From assembly GCA_037953625.1 (NCBI GenBank), contig CM075656.1, positions 83,905,001 to 83,969,000 of the forward strand: a stretch of DNA of 64,000 bases, read 5' to 3'. Source of the DNA: Crotalaria pallida. Lineage: Eukaryota > Streptophyta > Magnoliopsida > Fabales > Fabaceae. Position 1 is the first letter of the stretch. Each line of letters starts with the position of its first letter. Shown piece after piece: positions 1-12,377 of the stretch. The translations under genes were made by a program, and so were the position numbers. The notes beneath the pieces are model-generated. The model was not told where the DNA came from. It ran no database searches and worked only from the letters and a program-made list of their open reading frames with translations.

Positions 1-409
1 ATAATTTTCTAATTGTGAGAAAACTTTCTCATTTTTTTGGAAATATTTTTCTTCAGGGTGTTACAGCGCAGCTCAGACATGTGTTGATATTGAAAGTTGG
101 TGATAAAATCCAATGCAAGACAAGATAGACATAAAAATTCCCATCTACTTCAGTTGCTATTTCGAAAACATTATTTCGGTATGAACCACAAAGGTTTGCA
201 CATGTTGCACATTGGGTGAGAAAGTAAGTATTGTCGATTGTGTTTTGAGTACAACTATCTCATTCAGAACTACCAGTGAAAGAATAATAACAAATGATTG
301 AATTTATCATTAAATTGATAGAAAAATTATCACTCGACTCTTTTTGGCCATGTTAATTCAGGAGTACTAAACCACAAGAAAGTACTCCCTCACTCCTTTC
401 ATTCTTTAC
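1..409. other. AT-rich intergenic DNA, nothing recognised
   Basis: No open frame of note, no terminal inverted repeat and no RNA-gene signature was seen here. It is flanked on the right by an inverted-repeat element. Confidence 0.5.
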
Positions 410-1028
410 GGCTTTGTTTGGTTGCACGAGAGAAAATGGGAAGAGAGAAAATGAGAAGAAAGAAAATGAAAAGAGAGATTATGAAGAGAAAATGAGTAGA
501 TTTTGGGGTTGTTTGGTTAGATGAGAGAAAATGAGAAGAAATATGAGGAAAAGAAAAGTTGTTTTATTAATTGGAAGAGAAATGTGGGAAAAGAAAAACC
601 AATAAATTTGTTAAAAGACAAATATACACTTATTTTACATAAAAAAAATAAATATATGATTTTATTTTTTAATATAAAAAATAACCAAATATTTATTGTT
701 TGCTTTAATTTTTTTATATAATAAAAATCCTAATTAAAAATGTTTATATAAAAAATTGTATCAAATTTTTTTTTTTTAAAAAAAAAGCAAGGTTGAACCA
801 GCAATTAACATGCACATGGAGAAGGATGTAGCATTATTGCACAGAAACCAATGCTCCCCCAAAATCTCACCTCATGTGGGAAGAAAAATTTTGGCTGTGG
901 GACCCACCCGTTTTTTTCTCTCCCTCCATTTTCTCTCCTCTACCAAACAGGGGAAAACTCAGTTTTCCTCTCAATTTCTTTCCTCTCAAATTCTCTCCTC
1001 CCAATTTCACCCCAACCAAACAAAGGCT
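410..1028. mobile_element. Terminal-inverted-repeat element (non-autonomous DNA transposon)
   Basis: The left end reads GGCTTTGTTTGGTTG followed by A/G-rich GAGAGAAAATG motifs. The right end reads as the inverse: CTCTCCTCC motifs, then CCAACCAAACAAAGGC. The first roughly 100 bp on each side are therefore imperfect inverted copies of one another, and the left end is internally repeated (TTGTTTGGTT recurs near 509). Short open frames of 66-110 codons inside are low-complexity translations of the repeat and are not genes. I could not find a clean target duplication, so the superfamily is uncertain (PIF/Harbinger or hAT are possible) and the limits may be off by several bases. Confidence 0.55.
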
Positions 1029-1347
1029 AAGTCTTGGCTTTTCAGCACGATGCACGTATATTACGAATGTGTTGATTATTATAAATTTTATATTCTTATT
1101 CAATCCTTATTAATAATTATAGTAGTATTTAAATTTTATTAGGAATTGTTTCATTAATTACTATATATATTAATTTGATGGATAAGAGAAAGTATAAAAG
1201 TAGAATTAATAAGGGGCAAAGTAAATAATAGAATAAATTGTTAAAATTGAAAAAAAAATATAATTATACATTAAAATTATAAAAAGACAAAAATTTAAAA
1301 AAAAAAACTAAAAGATCAAAAATTAAGGAACGGAGAGAATAGATACT

Positions 1348-1499
1348 CGTTGGGAGAGTCCCGGGTTCGATTCCCACTAAAAACATCTCACTGTGAGAGC
1401 CAGCCACGCAACTCGCTCCAGATTAGTCTCAAGGCTCCCTGATATTAAGGGTGCTCTTGGGGATACCGGTGGTTCCGCAAGGAATACGGACAAAAAAAA
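1348..1499 (+). mobile_element. SINE-like retroposon, 5'-truncated, with target-site duplication
   Basis: The sequence starts close to a tRNA-type B box (GGTTCGATTCC) and ends in an A-rich tail (CAAAAAAAAT). It is flanked by a near-perfect direct repeat of about 24 bp: 1324-1347 and 1500-1523 share TAAGGAA..GAGAGAATAGATACT with two mismatches. A long, slightly diverged duplication of this kind is the footprint of LINE-type target-primed integration. The body contains GATATTAAGGGTGCTCTTGG, which recurs in diverged form on the minus strand near 11785, so it is a dispersed family. The A box is not evident, hence the truncated call. Confidence 0.6.
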
Positions 1500-1523
1500 T
1501 AAGGAAGAGAGAGAATAGATACT

Positions 1524-2504
1524 TGGGTTAAAATATATATAGTACTTAATTCTATATTGGTAATTGATATTTTCAATAATTGTCATACTCCGTGTACATT
1601 ATCTTAACCATCAGTTAATGTGGAACATATGGAATATGATTTTGGAAGGATGATAACATAGTTTCACATGTTTATATAAAATTTTATGAATGTATTACTA
1701 TGATTTAAATCAATTGCCCGATTAGGTTTGGACTGATCCATTTCAGACTTAGCCTTGATTGGACATAAATTTGATCCCATAAACCCAACATTACGCAAAT
1801 TTTTAAGTGGTACCGAACAAGTTTTCATGCTCTAGTCAAGTTTGCGGGCGTGATTAGGCTAGGCTAAAATGATTCAGAGTTGATTAAGTGATATGCTCAT
1901 TTATCATACATATTCGGGCTACAACTTTACCCAACTCTAATCACGGGTTTAACTAACTGAACTGATTTAAAAAACAATTATACATCACTTTGACAAGTAA
2001 GGGGCAATAACTTCATTAGAAATGATTTCAAACATTGAAAGGAGAAATAGAAAAGAACAGCTATACGACATGATTTTAAAAATTTAAATAAATTGGGTCC
2101 TAAAGATTCATAATGTAAGGTAAGATAATCAGCAGAAGAAATTCAAATTTTAACACTTACGGATATACCGATGAATTATCCATCAACAAATTTTTTTTAC
2201 GAGATTCAGACTTGAGTCTTTGTAAAATTTGGCTCAACTTCTTAACAACTAGATCAACGTTTGTTTGTTTTGTTTGAATGCATGTGCAACTAAAAATATA
2301 AAAAAATGAGATTATACCTAAAGTTATATACTATATCGGTAGAGAGAACGATAATTCATCAAATTTAGCATGGAAAGAGCAGGGAAATACCAATCATGTA
2401 ACTTTACAATTTTATGATGCTTCCCAGTTCTCACCCTGCCTTTGCAGCACTTTTTGGCTCGTGGGAAGGGTGTGTTTGATTTGCATGCAGACTCACTTAT
2501 AGGA
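1524..2504. other. Intergenic, no gene recognised
   Basis: AT-rich sequence with no sustained open frame and no repeat ends that I could define. Confidence 0.45.
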
Positions 2505-2783
2505 TGTTGAGATTAAAAATTAAAATAGCAAAGTTAATTAGGTTCATTATAAGACAAGGGACATGATAGTAATTAAATAATTAGATTATATTTTATTATA
2601 TAGTTTATTCTAGATTGTTCCTAAGCTTTATGATTATGCCAAGTGTATGGTTAATAATAGTTTTAGGGTTGCATATTTACTATATAAGAAATGTATCCTC
2701 TTTCACTAGAATCAATGAAAAGTGAATCAAGTCTTTTAGTTTTTATTTGTTATTTTCCCTCTTATCTACTTAATCTCTCTTGG
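2505..2783 (+). mobile_element. Probable solo LTR (Ty1/copia-like)
   Basis: The unit begins TGTTGAGATTAAAAATT, a common start for plant copia LTRs. It contains a TATA-like CTATATAAG near 2680 followed about 35 bp later by an A-rich AATCAATGAAAA motif, as in the promoter and polyadenylation layout of an LTR. It is flanked by the 5-bp repeat TAGGA at 2500-2504 and 2784-2788. Against the call, the last two bases are GG rather than the expected CA. No internal retroelement domains are nearby, so if real it is a solo LTR. Confidence 0.35.
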
Positions 2784-2788
2784 TAGGA

Positions 2789-3111
2789 TTTTTCTTCCTA
2801 TCACTCACGCACTCTCCAATCAAATTTTGGGATTGTAGAATATTTTTTCATTTTGTCCAAAAAGCATGAGATATTATAAATTTTTTTTTCATAGCCATAG
2901 CTCTACGCCTCGATTCATGTATAACAGGGTGCATGCATCTATCAGTTGGTGAGTGAGTTAGAATTTCGGTTATTCATTCCAAATTTCGTTTCCCTTTCAT
3001 ACCCAAAATCAAATTTTGTTTTCCCTTCTTCCTTCCTCTCTCAATCATTATAAATGTGGATCAATTGGATTCCCCTCATTGTTTAGTAAGCAGACTCTCT
3101 CTCTATATCTA

Positions 3112-3152
<41 letters not shown>

Positions 3153-4642
3153 CTTAGAGTGTGGAGAGATACAAGTGGCCAACATTCTCTTCGTGATAAT
3201 ATTATTGAGCTATAGAGTCACATATTCGTTCCAATTGAAAGGCAAAGGGAAATGGCATACTTGGTACTTTTAAATTTGATTGATTTTTAATCAAATTTTC
3301 CTACTATTTGTAATGTGAAAAGAATTAAAAATTATATAAGTTTCCCGATGATTAATTTTCTTTATGCATATAGGAGTATTTTGGTTGATTTAGTTTTCTG
3401 CTGATTATGTGTGAAGAATGTGAGAAGTGATAAATTTTGATGTGGATAAATGACGGTGCTTTCTTCTTTCTTCTTAACAATCAATTCTCCCATCTCTCTC
3501 ATTTTTTGTTGATGTTTTACATCTTTCTTCCATGTTGTGCCTATTGAAAAGGTAACGGATGACCTCGAAAGTTTCCGGCATTCTAAATGATGCAGATCAA
3601 TAAATGGCAACTTGAATGGGCAAATCCAGTACTTTGTCGTACTACTCTCAATATAGCATGAAATAATAGCATATTATTTTCCCAAATGTAATGAACATTT
3701 AAATTTGTTTTAGTCAAGTCTTCATACTATATTGCACATAGCTTGACAATATGATGGTGAAAAATGGTCTTTGTGGATTTGCTATCTATCACTTTAAAAA
3801 CAATTTATTTTGAATAATGAGCAATGCTTGAGACATCAAATTTAATTTTCTAATATTGTTTTCAAGCTAATTATTTGAATATATATATGATAGAAATGTG
3901 TATTAATTAAATATTTTACATACCAAAAGAACAAGGAAAGTACACTTCAAGCTAATTATTTGAATAATGGTGCATGCTTTATTGGTTTTTTTTTTTTAAA
4001 AAAATGTATTCGAGGCATTTCCAAAATAAATTGATTAGATATCTCATTGAACGAGCTTAGCACTATTAGCGTGAACGTGATACACTTGCGTGTTGCATAC
4101 TATTTTTGTAGACACTTTTCGCTATTTGATACTATATATGATATTAAATCTATTATAGCTTTTCACTATTGTCTTGATCAAAAACTAATCATATGTGATT
4201 CGGTTTTGCATGTTGTATATTTTTATTTAATGCCCCTCACATTGCGTGGGCTCCACAGGTGGTCATTACATACTACATGTACCAGAAAAGGTTTGAGATC
4301 AAATTAATGAGCTAGGATGAATCACGAAAGGAAAATGGTATCTTAACCTAAATCAACACATTAGTGTATTATAAAAAAGTAACATGCATAATTTACTAAT
4401 CGATTATTAGTAACAATCTTACTTAGCTTGTAGAATAAATTGATTAATAAATTGATTTTATTGATTGATATATTATTTTTTTTATTTCGAAATGTGTGAT
4501 TATTTTACATTATGCAAATTTTTTTCCTAACGAAATGAATATAACAACAAATTTGTTTATCCATATATATATCAAATGGAGTCAAGCCGAGCTAATAAGA
4601 AGAGTTTAGACCTATGTAACATGATCAAGGATTCATTTCACA
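2789..4642. other. Intergenic, no gene recognised; contains an AT microsatellite
   Basis: No coding region could be supported. The only structure is an (AT)n run at about 3113-3148. Open frames of 82-86 codons at 3362-3610 and 4047-4307 have no recognisable motif and AT-driven composition, and I do not regard them as genes. Confidence 0.45.
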
Positions 4643-4650
4643 CCCCTATT

Positions 4651-5508
4651 TAGGGATGACAACGGGGCGGGGAACGCTCGGGGAAACTTTTCCCATTCCC
4701 CATCCTTGGGTCTCATTTGTCCCCCATCCACATCCCCATTCTCCATATCGGGGGTTGATTAACCCCCATCCCCATTCCCCATCACCCCACGGGTCCCCAC
4801 GGGTCCCCACAGGGAACCTAATTTCAACTTGACCTGTTATAAAATTCACAACGTGGAATAACATTTTTAAACTTGTACATTACAGAAAAATAATCGTTAA
4901 AATTCAAGAGATTCAATTTAAAAAAATCGTGTTAATAATAATAAGAGTGAAGGGACACTTTGGTTCCTCAAGTTTTTCGATAGGGACACTTTAGTCCCTC
5001 AAGAAATTTAATTCATTTTTAGTCCCCAAAGTTTTCCAAAAGTACCAATTTAGTCTCTATCCTATTTCCGCTAGCCACTTCGTTGAGGGACTAAATTGGT
5101 ATTTTTGGAAAACATGAGGGACTAAATTGGTACTTTTGGAAAACATGGAGGACTAAAAATGAATTAAATTTCTTGAGGGACTAAAGTGTCCCTGTCGAAA
5201 AACTTGAGGGATCAAAGTGTCCCTTCACTCTAATAATAATTATAATTATAATAATATATGTGAAGTTACTAAAAAACCTATTTTTTAACTATATAAAACC
5301 TAAATATTTAAGGAGATATAACTAAAATTGTCGGGGACAGGGAACCCGCGGGGACGGGGGAACCAATCCCATTCCCCGCCCCTAAATCTGTTCGGGGAAA
5401 AATTCCCCCCATCCCCGCCCCTGCTGGGGAAAAATCCCCAAACTCGGGTCCCCAAACGGGGCGTTCCCCGCGGGGATCCCCATCTGCAGTCTCCCATTGC
5501 CTTCCCTA
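4651..5508. mobile_element. hAT-like non-autonomous element with 8-bp target duplication
   Basis: The ends are TAGGGATGACAACGGGG at left and, inverted, TAGGGAAGGCAATGGG at right. They are flanked by a perfect 8-bp direct repeat CCCCTATT (4643-4650 and 5509-5516), the length made by hAT transposases. Both arms are strikingly GC-rich, with GGGGA/TCCCC motifs about 160-290 bp into each end, in an otherwise AT-rich window. No transposase is encoded; the 70-73 codon frames in the arms are compositional. The element was later interrupted by the Mutator-like MITE at 4945-5230, giving a dated nesting order. Confidence 0.8.
4945..5230. mobile_element. Mutator-like MITE nested inside the hAT-like element
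   Basis: A 286-bp foldback element starting GAGTGAAGGGACAC and ending with its inverse GTGTCCCTTCACTC. The two halves pair along most of their length (motifs TTTAGTCCCTCAAG and CTTGAGGGACTAAA). The flanking 9-bp repeat TAATAATAA at 4936-4944 and 5231-5239 fits a Mutator-type target duplication, although that sequence is low in complexity. The TAGTCCCT motif family is shared with the larger Mutator-like element at 53052-54096. Confidence 0.75.
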
Positions 5509-5516
5509 CCCCTATT

Positions 5517-6722
5517 ATCAATTTATCACGGTATAATTAATCCTTCAAAAATAGTCAAATTTTCTCTCTCCACTAATCCTTTGATCATTTGATCTCTTTT
5601 TGAGGTGATACTATACTTTTATCATTATGCCAACATCTTTGTAAGTACATGAGCAAGGATCTAAATGCCACTCGATCTGCAAAATCATAAGGAAAGGGTC
5701 CGCTATATTATGCAATTATTATAGAGTAAAATTAAAACTACTTGATCTAATAAAATTAACAATTTGTATATGTGATTGAAGAAATATAGTGTGTAAATTT
5801 CAAATATCCTTTATATTATTGATAAAAATATCTCTATTATTTAATTTATATTTCCTATAATGCTAGTATTTTCAAACCGACATCATACGAGATCAAATAT
5901 ATATTTGTTGGGTTACCTATGTACCATGAAATATATAATGAGGATGGAGGAATACGAATTTTTTCTCTTGTACAAGGAATATGAATCTCACGATGGTTAC
6001 ATGATTGCATATGCTATGAATGGACAATTTCGCTAGAAAATAGAGGACGTGGAGGGTTTTAATAACTCAATGAATTGCAAGCCTCGTCGTATGTGAACAT
6101 GTCTGATCAATAATACCATCCATCTATATCATGGTATAGTGAGAAAATGGAAACGAGACTATGGATTTTTTTTGGTGTTGACTTTCATCTCTATTATTAT
6201 TACATACTAATACATATGAATGATATGATGATGCCCCGCATAAAGCTTCAATTCCATTTTCAATATTAATCTCATGTCCTTGAGCTTTTTGGGCATCTTT
6301 TTTAATATAAAAACAACTAGTGAGTTATTAGCTAGTTTTAGTGTATAAGTTAATTACAACTTATAAATTAGATGAAAGCTTATAAGATACGGTAGGAGTT
6401 TAAATCAAAATTGTTTGATAAGACTGGTTGATAACTTGTCTAAAATATGTTTAGAGTGTGTTTCCTTCTGCGTTTGTACTGTCCAAACGCGCGTTCACCG
6501 ATAAGTTTGTCTTTACATGCTTTCACATTTGCGGTGGAGGGACGCAAAACCAAACACACCATTATTAGTAGAGTAACGATATATAGACCTTTAAATAAAT
6601 TTGTATTACAATAAAATAATATATGTTACTTGTTAATTTATCAATATTAAACAAGATATACCATTTTGAGATAGTCATTTATTTTGTGATGTAAACTTAT
6701 ATATAGATCGATTTTGTAGATA

Positions 6723-6776
<54 letters not shown>

Positions 6777-7113
6777 TTCTTTCATAAATAGTGCCTTTTT
6801 TTAATCAAATAAGATAATTGAGTGACTTATAAGATATTTGGCAATGTTATCAAACATATGCTATGCCTTTCCTTAAACAAAGATCTTAATTAGATGTTAA
6901 CCATTAACTTGTAAGTATATATAGATTCCCCCTAATCGGCACGAGAAAATTTTAAACTTGTAATTCAAATTAAAATTTCACTCTTAAAGATCCATATTAT
7001 TACATTTGGAAACCTGCATTCAGAGTGTTTTTATTGTTGGTTTGATTCACAGTGATAAAAAATATTTTCCAAAGCGATCAACTTCTTTAAGATTAAAAAT
7101 ACGAATGCCACAA

Positions 7114-7157
<44 letters not shown>

Positions 7158-8594
7158 TGGTGTTCAATTTATATATTTTTAAATTATGGTAACAACATGA
7201 CTTAAGATATATAGTTTGTAGTAGTTAACAAAGTTTCTTAAATATAGTCTCAACGGTTCAATCTATATGGTGTATATGGAGAAAAAAAAATGCTGATAAA
7301 TATTATAAAACTTACTTCCAATTTCTAAATCTTAAAAAATATATATATTCTTCCACCATTAGCTTAAAAAAACCCTAATATGCATTTTTTTTTGGTTAAA
7401 GGAAAACATAAAAGGCTAGCAACCAATGAATACAACAAGTAATTTTTTGCATTATAAAATAAATCAGACTCATAATAAAAAAAACTAACAATTAATCATT
7501 ATCAATTTTTTTAGGAGAAAAAGAAGATAATGCATTTTTTGAGGTTTAAATTTGAACACTCTCACTTTCAAAAAAAAAAAAAAATTTGAACACTCTCGAT
7601 TAATATTTTGACTTAATCAAATAAGCTAATTGTTGGAGATCGAAATAAATATATTAAAATGTTAAAGATATGAAAGTGTCACCATTTCAAAGTGCAAAAC
7701 ATAAATATGACTTGAGAATTATTAAGTGATATATATATATATATTTTACAACCAAATTGTCTTGCTTCGACTTTATTGATCAATTTTATATTCTCCGATC
7801 CATATCAAGACATGAGAATATTGATGGAAAGATTCTATGGAGAACTAAATTGATAAAAAGATTTATAAATTAGAAATTCACATTCTTTGGTGCTATTCTC
7901 ATTTAAGAAAAGTTGAAAGGAATAGATGAGAATGAGACAATGTCACGGTTGTCATGTCATGAAATGGCATGGTATAAAATGGTAAGAAGAAGCCAAAGGT
8001 AAATAATAGGACCTGAAACCCCGTTCTAACAGCAATAGATGGGACCATGGCTAGTTGACAACGGGGGAGGACCCCTTCATTTTGAAAGGATATATAAGGA
8101 CGTACAAACGTAGCTGGATTCTAGTGTGGCTCCATAGGGGGGACCTGGTTGGATCAGATTTGAAATTATTGAACACCCCGAAATGAAAAGAACGGAGGTA
8201 AAATGATAGAGCCATGTGAGGGAGAAAACAAACGTTTTTCATAAATGAATTGGGTCCCATGTCAATAATTATTTTTTTTTAAAAAAAAAAAGTGTTCTAA
8301 GAATATTGATCAAATAAGAATTTGTTTAACCTCAATCTAATAATAAAATGTTAAAATAATGTTTTAGAAAAAATAAATTTACTCTATCGTAAACATTAAA
8401 TATTTAGTTTTATAATTCAAATTTACCATTTTAAACCGTTAAGAAAATCCTAGAAAGAAATATGAAAGGTAAAAGAAAGTGAAATAAAATAAGTGGAAGG
8501 TATTGCTCTTTATTATGTGGCTAACATAATGAAAGTTACCGGCCAAGTGACGTGTTGAAAGGTGCTGCTTTATTAGGGAGAACATTTGTTACTA
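5517..8594. other. Intergenic, no gene recognised; microsatellites and one small MITE
   Basis: No supported coding region. The interval holds a (TG)n(TA)n run at about 6722-6772, interrupted (AT)n near 7110-7158, and the small MITE listed separately at 6454-6561. A 69-codon minus frame at 8051-8260 shows no known motif. Confidence 0.45.
6454..6561. mobile_element. Tourist-like MITE (108 bp)
   Basis: The ends are GAGTGTGTTT and, inverted, TGGTGTGTTT, flanked by TTA on both sides (6451-6453 and 6562-6564). That is the target duplication typical of PIF/Harbinger MITEs. The interior is locally GC-rich with an inverted pair of GCG motifs. It is too short to encode protein. Confidence 0.5.
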
Positions 8595-8867
8595 CTCCCC
8601 CGATCCTATTTATATGTCACATTCTAGAAGGATTTTTTGATCCTATTTATAAGTCAATTTGTATTTTCTAGGAGGCATTTATTGTTATTTTCTCTTATTT
8701 GCCCTTTGCCCATTAATGTGAAGTAATACATTGTGAAATTCCCAATGCAAGTTAAGAGGGTAAGATTGTAATGTTGAAGTATTTTTTTTAAAGTTTCAAG
8801 AAATCTAACTACTCTCCTTCATCCGTGTGATATGATTAAGTATGCCTATAAATAGAATGAGAGGGAG
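8595..8867. mobile_element. Stowaway MITE
   Basis: It begins CTCCCCCGATCCTATTTATA and ends with the inverse, TATAAATAGAATGAGAGGGAG, flanked by TA on each side. The CTCCC(T/C)CCG end with a TA target is diagnostic of Tc1/mariner-derived Stowaway MITEs. There is no coding capacity. Confidence 0.7.
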
Positions 8868-8869
8868 TA

Positions 8870-9451
8870 TCAATTAAAATTGTGTTGTTCTTCCCCTTGG
8901 AATACCCAAAAAAAAAAAGTGTAATTCCCTGTGTCTTGATTACAAAAATAAAATTTTTAATTATTTAAACCAAAAATTTAATAACAAAATATTTTTATTA
9001 TCAATCACAGTAAGTGATTTACTAGTATACAATAGCATGATTTATGGGATACTAGACCGCTTCTCTTGTATTATTGATGTTAATGTTAAGTGAGTGATAA
9101 GTTATGTACTATTAGAGGGATTCTCTGATTTTTTTAACTACATAAAGCAAATTTTGTAACTTGAGATGAACAAAAGAATCAGATATGCACATGCTTACGA
9201 ATTAATGGACTAAAAGTAATTCAGGTGAAATGGATGGACTAAAAGTTTTATATATAGAAAAAAAAAAAAAGACTAAAGTGCAGTTAAAACTTAAAAATAA
9301 AATTAAATAAAAAAACCTAAAACATAATATAATTACCTAGCATTGCATATAATTTCATATTGAGCTTATAAAGGCGTCGAGAGTTCTATTCAATTCTTAA
9401 CTTTTAAACAGCATAAAAAGATGGCATTTATTATTATTCACGGAGTATGTA
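8870..9451. other. Intergenic, nothing recognised
   Basis: AT-rich, with no usable open frame and no defined repeat ends. Confidence 0.45.
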
Positions 9452-9460
9452 TTTAATTAA

Positions 9461-9871
9461 GGGTATTTCTATCATGCAATCCAAAATTGGATGGTTGCTA
9501 TGCAACATTTTCTTAAACCAATAAGAAGTTGACACCTATGCCATGTCATTATTTGAAGTAGTTAAAATTAGTTTTTTGCAATTTAGTCCAACATAAAAAG
9601 TAAATTAAAAATTTAGTCCTTTGTACCTATAGACAAATTATAACTTTTAATTTTAAATTTAGTCACTTGCATTAAGCCTTTTTACACAAGTGACTAATTT
9701 TAACTACTTTAATTTTTTTTTAAATTAAAAGTTATAATTTGTCTATAGGTACAAAGAACTAAATTTTTAATTTATTTTTTATGTTGGACTAAATTGCAAA
9801 AACCTAATTTTAATTAGATTTAAGAAAAGGTTGCTATCCATCCAATTTTGGATTGCATGATAGTAACTCCT
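9461..9871. mobile_element. Mutator-like MITE, 411 bp, 9-bp target duplication
   Basis: A nearly complete foldback. The left end GGGTATTTCTATCATGCAAT is mirrored by the inverse of the right end, AGGAGTTACTATCATGCAAT, and pairing continues through CCAAAATTGGATGG and TTAGTCCAACATAAAAA. The flanking 9-bp repeat TTTAATTAA at 9452-9460 and 9872-9880 matches a Mutator-type insertion. A related diverged element lies at 63440-63629. There is no open frame of interest. Confidence 0.75.
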
Positions 9872-10078
9872 TTTAATTAATTCACTATTGGTTGTCTTGA
9901 ACAACAAGCAAAGTATGTTTTGATCCTATGTTGTTGGAACTTTGAAGTTCAACTTTAATAGGAGGATAGATCCACCAAACCTTAGCATGCATACTTTCAA
10001 GTTAACTTATGGTTATTAATTAAATGAGTAATGATATATAAGCATACAAATTACAGTAATTCATAATATTCAAAAGTG

Positions 10079-10109
<31 letters not shown>

Positions 10110-10379
10110 CCTTCGTCCCTAATTATAAGGTCCTTTTGGGAGATTTCACGTCCATTAAGAAAGTAGAATAATTTAGTTAATTGTATTGGAAATGTGAACT
10201 TTTGATATGTATTTTCAAAATTACCCCTATTAATTTTATTGAGAATCTAAAAAGTGTTAAATAAATAGGGGTGTTTGTGGAAAAAAATAATTAATGCTCA
10301 TTGAAAATTGGTAAATGACCTTATAAATAGGGACAAAATAAAAGTGTTAAGAGAACCTTGTAATTAGGGACGGAGGGAG
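10110..10379. mobile_element. Stowaway MITE next to an AT microsatellite
   Basis: The left end CCTTCGTCCCTAATTATAAG and right end CTTGTAATTAGGGACGGAGG are inverse copies flanked by TA. An (AT)n run at about 10077-10104 abuts it, and a second one lies at about 10460-10499. It belongs to the family whose members contain the internal motif AAAAGTGTTAAATAAATA, also seen at 42203-42478 and 47573-47845. Confidence 0.75.
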
Positions 10380-10454
10380 TATTTGTTAAGCAATTAATAA
10401 TAAATAAATTATCATATTTGTGATAAATGTCATATTTTTTTATGGTGCTGGCTG

Positions 10455-10502
<48 letters not shown>

Positions 10503-11739
10503 TTAAAGAAGCCGTAAATTCCTACAAAGTACACTTTTTCAAGGAAAAGATAAATATAATTGAAAAAACTAGTATGAGTATTTTAATTAACACAATGAAC
10601 CTAAAGTAACAAAAAGAAATTAACACAGTGAACCAGAAGTAATCAAGTAAAAACAATAGCATTGAAAAGTGAATAATTAGAAATTTGGCACGCTAGAATA
10701 AGCTCATTTCTAGGGATTCATCTTGCATATGTACTAAATTTTTTGCACAATGGCCAATTTTCCTCGACTATTGAGGATTTGAGTCTCCCGTGTACCGTTT
10801 TTCTTTTTTTTTTAAAAAAAAAAAATCATCATGAGTTTTTTTTTTTTTTTAAAAGGATTTCAAAGCATTTTAAAAATTCGGTCTATTTGAACCGCTTACG
10901 AGATTAATTATAATGTATCAAGGATTCAAAGGCTGCATTTGCAGACCTCATGTTGAGTTAATGAAATTCACGATTTCCTCTAGGAAGAAAAAGAGTTGTG
11001 TTATACTCCATAAGCACAAACATATGCTTTATGTCAGTATGAGCACGGTGGCTAATCCTTTGAGTACGGTTTGGTCCTGTAGGAAGTGACGTTCCCAATT
11101 GAAATTTTTTACTTTCGCAAGAGTTATGGATCGAACCTTCAACCACTTGCTTAAGTGACACAGCCTCACACTAACTGTGTCAATCTCAATTGGTCATACA
11201 TACATTTTTAATAATCTATTTACACTTATTATAAACCTTAACTACTCTAGCCTCGAATATAAGAAAAAAAACTAATAACGCACGTGTTAAAAATAAGTAT
11301 TTAACTTCATATTCCCCCGTTTGAAAAAATGATTAAAACAAAAAACAAAAGAATTAAAAATTGTTTATCTTTTTGGGATAGAGGAAAAATAATTTTAAAT
11401 TCATTATCTAAATTACCTTTCATGAAATTAGAAATTAAAAATGAAGTAAATGAATGAAACATATTTCAAAAGTAGTAAAAGTTACATGTTAGATAAATTG
11501 AAAAGAAAATATGAATTAAATGAAAAGTATTTTAGGAATGACAATATTTAATAGAACTAAATTAATTAAAATTTATTCATATTTTACACCACCAAAAATG
11601 ATGGCATTTTTGTTATATTTAAAATTGAGTATATTATTATTAATTAATTAGAACATGTTTAGATACAGTTTGCAGTATTATTACAGTTCGTACCTTTTGT
11701 AATCCTTGTTCTGGATTAAAATAATTATTTTTGGTATGT

Positions 11740-11870
11740 ACTTTTTGGCCAATGCCACAGGTGTTCCCAAGAGCACCTTTAATATCAAGGAACCTTGAAA
11801 CTAATCCTGCACGAGGTCGTATTCCCAAATTCTCAAGTTGATAGGATCGCATCACTTGAGTCAACCCTTA
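11740..11870 (-). mobile_element. SINE-like relic, related to the one at 1348-1499
   Basis: Read on the minus strand it contains GATATTAAAGGTGCTCTTGG followed by an ACACCTGTGG motif. This aligns with GATATTAAGGGTGCTCTTGG and ATACCGGTGG of the SINE-like copy near 1440. The match covers about 60-100 bp with scattered changes. No end or target duplication could be fixed here, so the limits are approximate. Confidence 0.4.
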
Positions 11871-11995
11871 TTAATTCTAGATTAAAATAATAAACGAACG
11901 GAAACTCTTGCTTTGAGATTCTCAATCATGCCGTTTGTTAGGTAAGTTCAGGGAATCAAGGGCAAAAGCCAAAAGGCAACATTCATTTTAACTAG

Positions 11996-12377
11996 GGGTG
12001 TAAATAGACCGAATTACTTGCTAATAAAAATAAAAAAATAAATAAATTTGGACCTGATTCCAAAAAAAAAAATTGCATCTAAAAATACTCAGCACCAGGA
12101 TACAAACTTCATAATTACTCAGCGTAGCAATCAGCATACAGGATTTATTTTACAGTGTAAGTTAGTGTTAAGTTTAGGTCAAGAAATTATAACTATGCGA
12201 TCCAGACAGGCCTAAACGATCTCAAAAATATTAAGACCGTGGATCGGACCATGAATTAATGGTATAAAAATTTTGAGATCAGACCGGACCATGAGACTAG
12301 ATCGGATTGTATTTTTCGGTCTGATCCAGTCCGGTCCGACCAATCTCGCGGTCTCGCACTGGATCACTTACCCCCAT
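11996..12377. mobile_element. Degenerate hAT-like element
   Basis: It starts AGGGGTGTAAATAGACCG and closes near GGATCACTTACCCCC. The interior is rich in GGTCCGAC/GATCGGAC motifs around 12185-12360. GGGGTGTAAA-type ends recur among plant hAT derivatives. No clean target duplication was found; the ATTTTAACT and ATTTTCACT flanks are only similar. Low confidence. Confidence 0.3.

Noticed and set aside
810..1142. 110-codon plus frame and overlapping 78/79-codon frames
   Set aside because: They lie in the right arm of an inverted-repeat element; the residues are translations of TCTCTCC-type repeats in several frames at once.
1355..1380. tRNA-like GGTTCGATTCC box
   Set aside because: No cloverleaf can be built and no A box is present; the flanking repeat and A-tail make it a SINE-like retroposon, not a tRNA gene.
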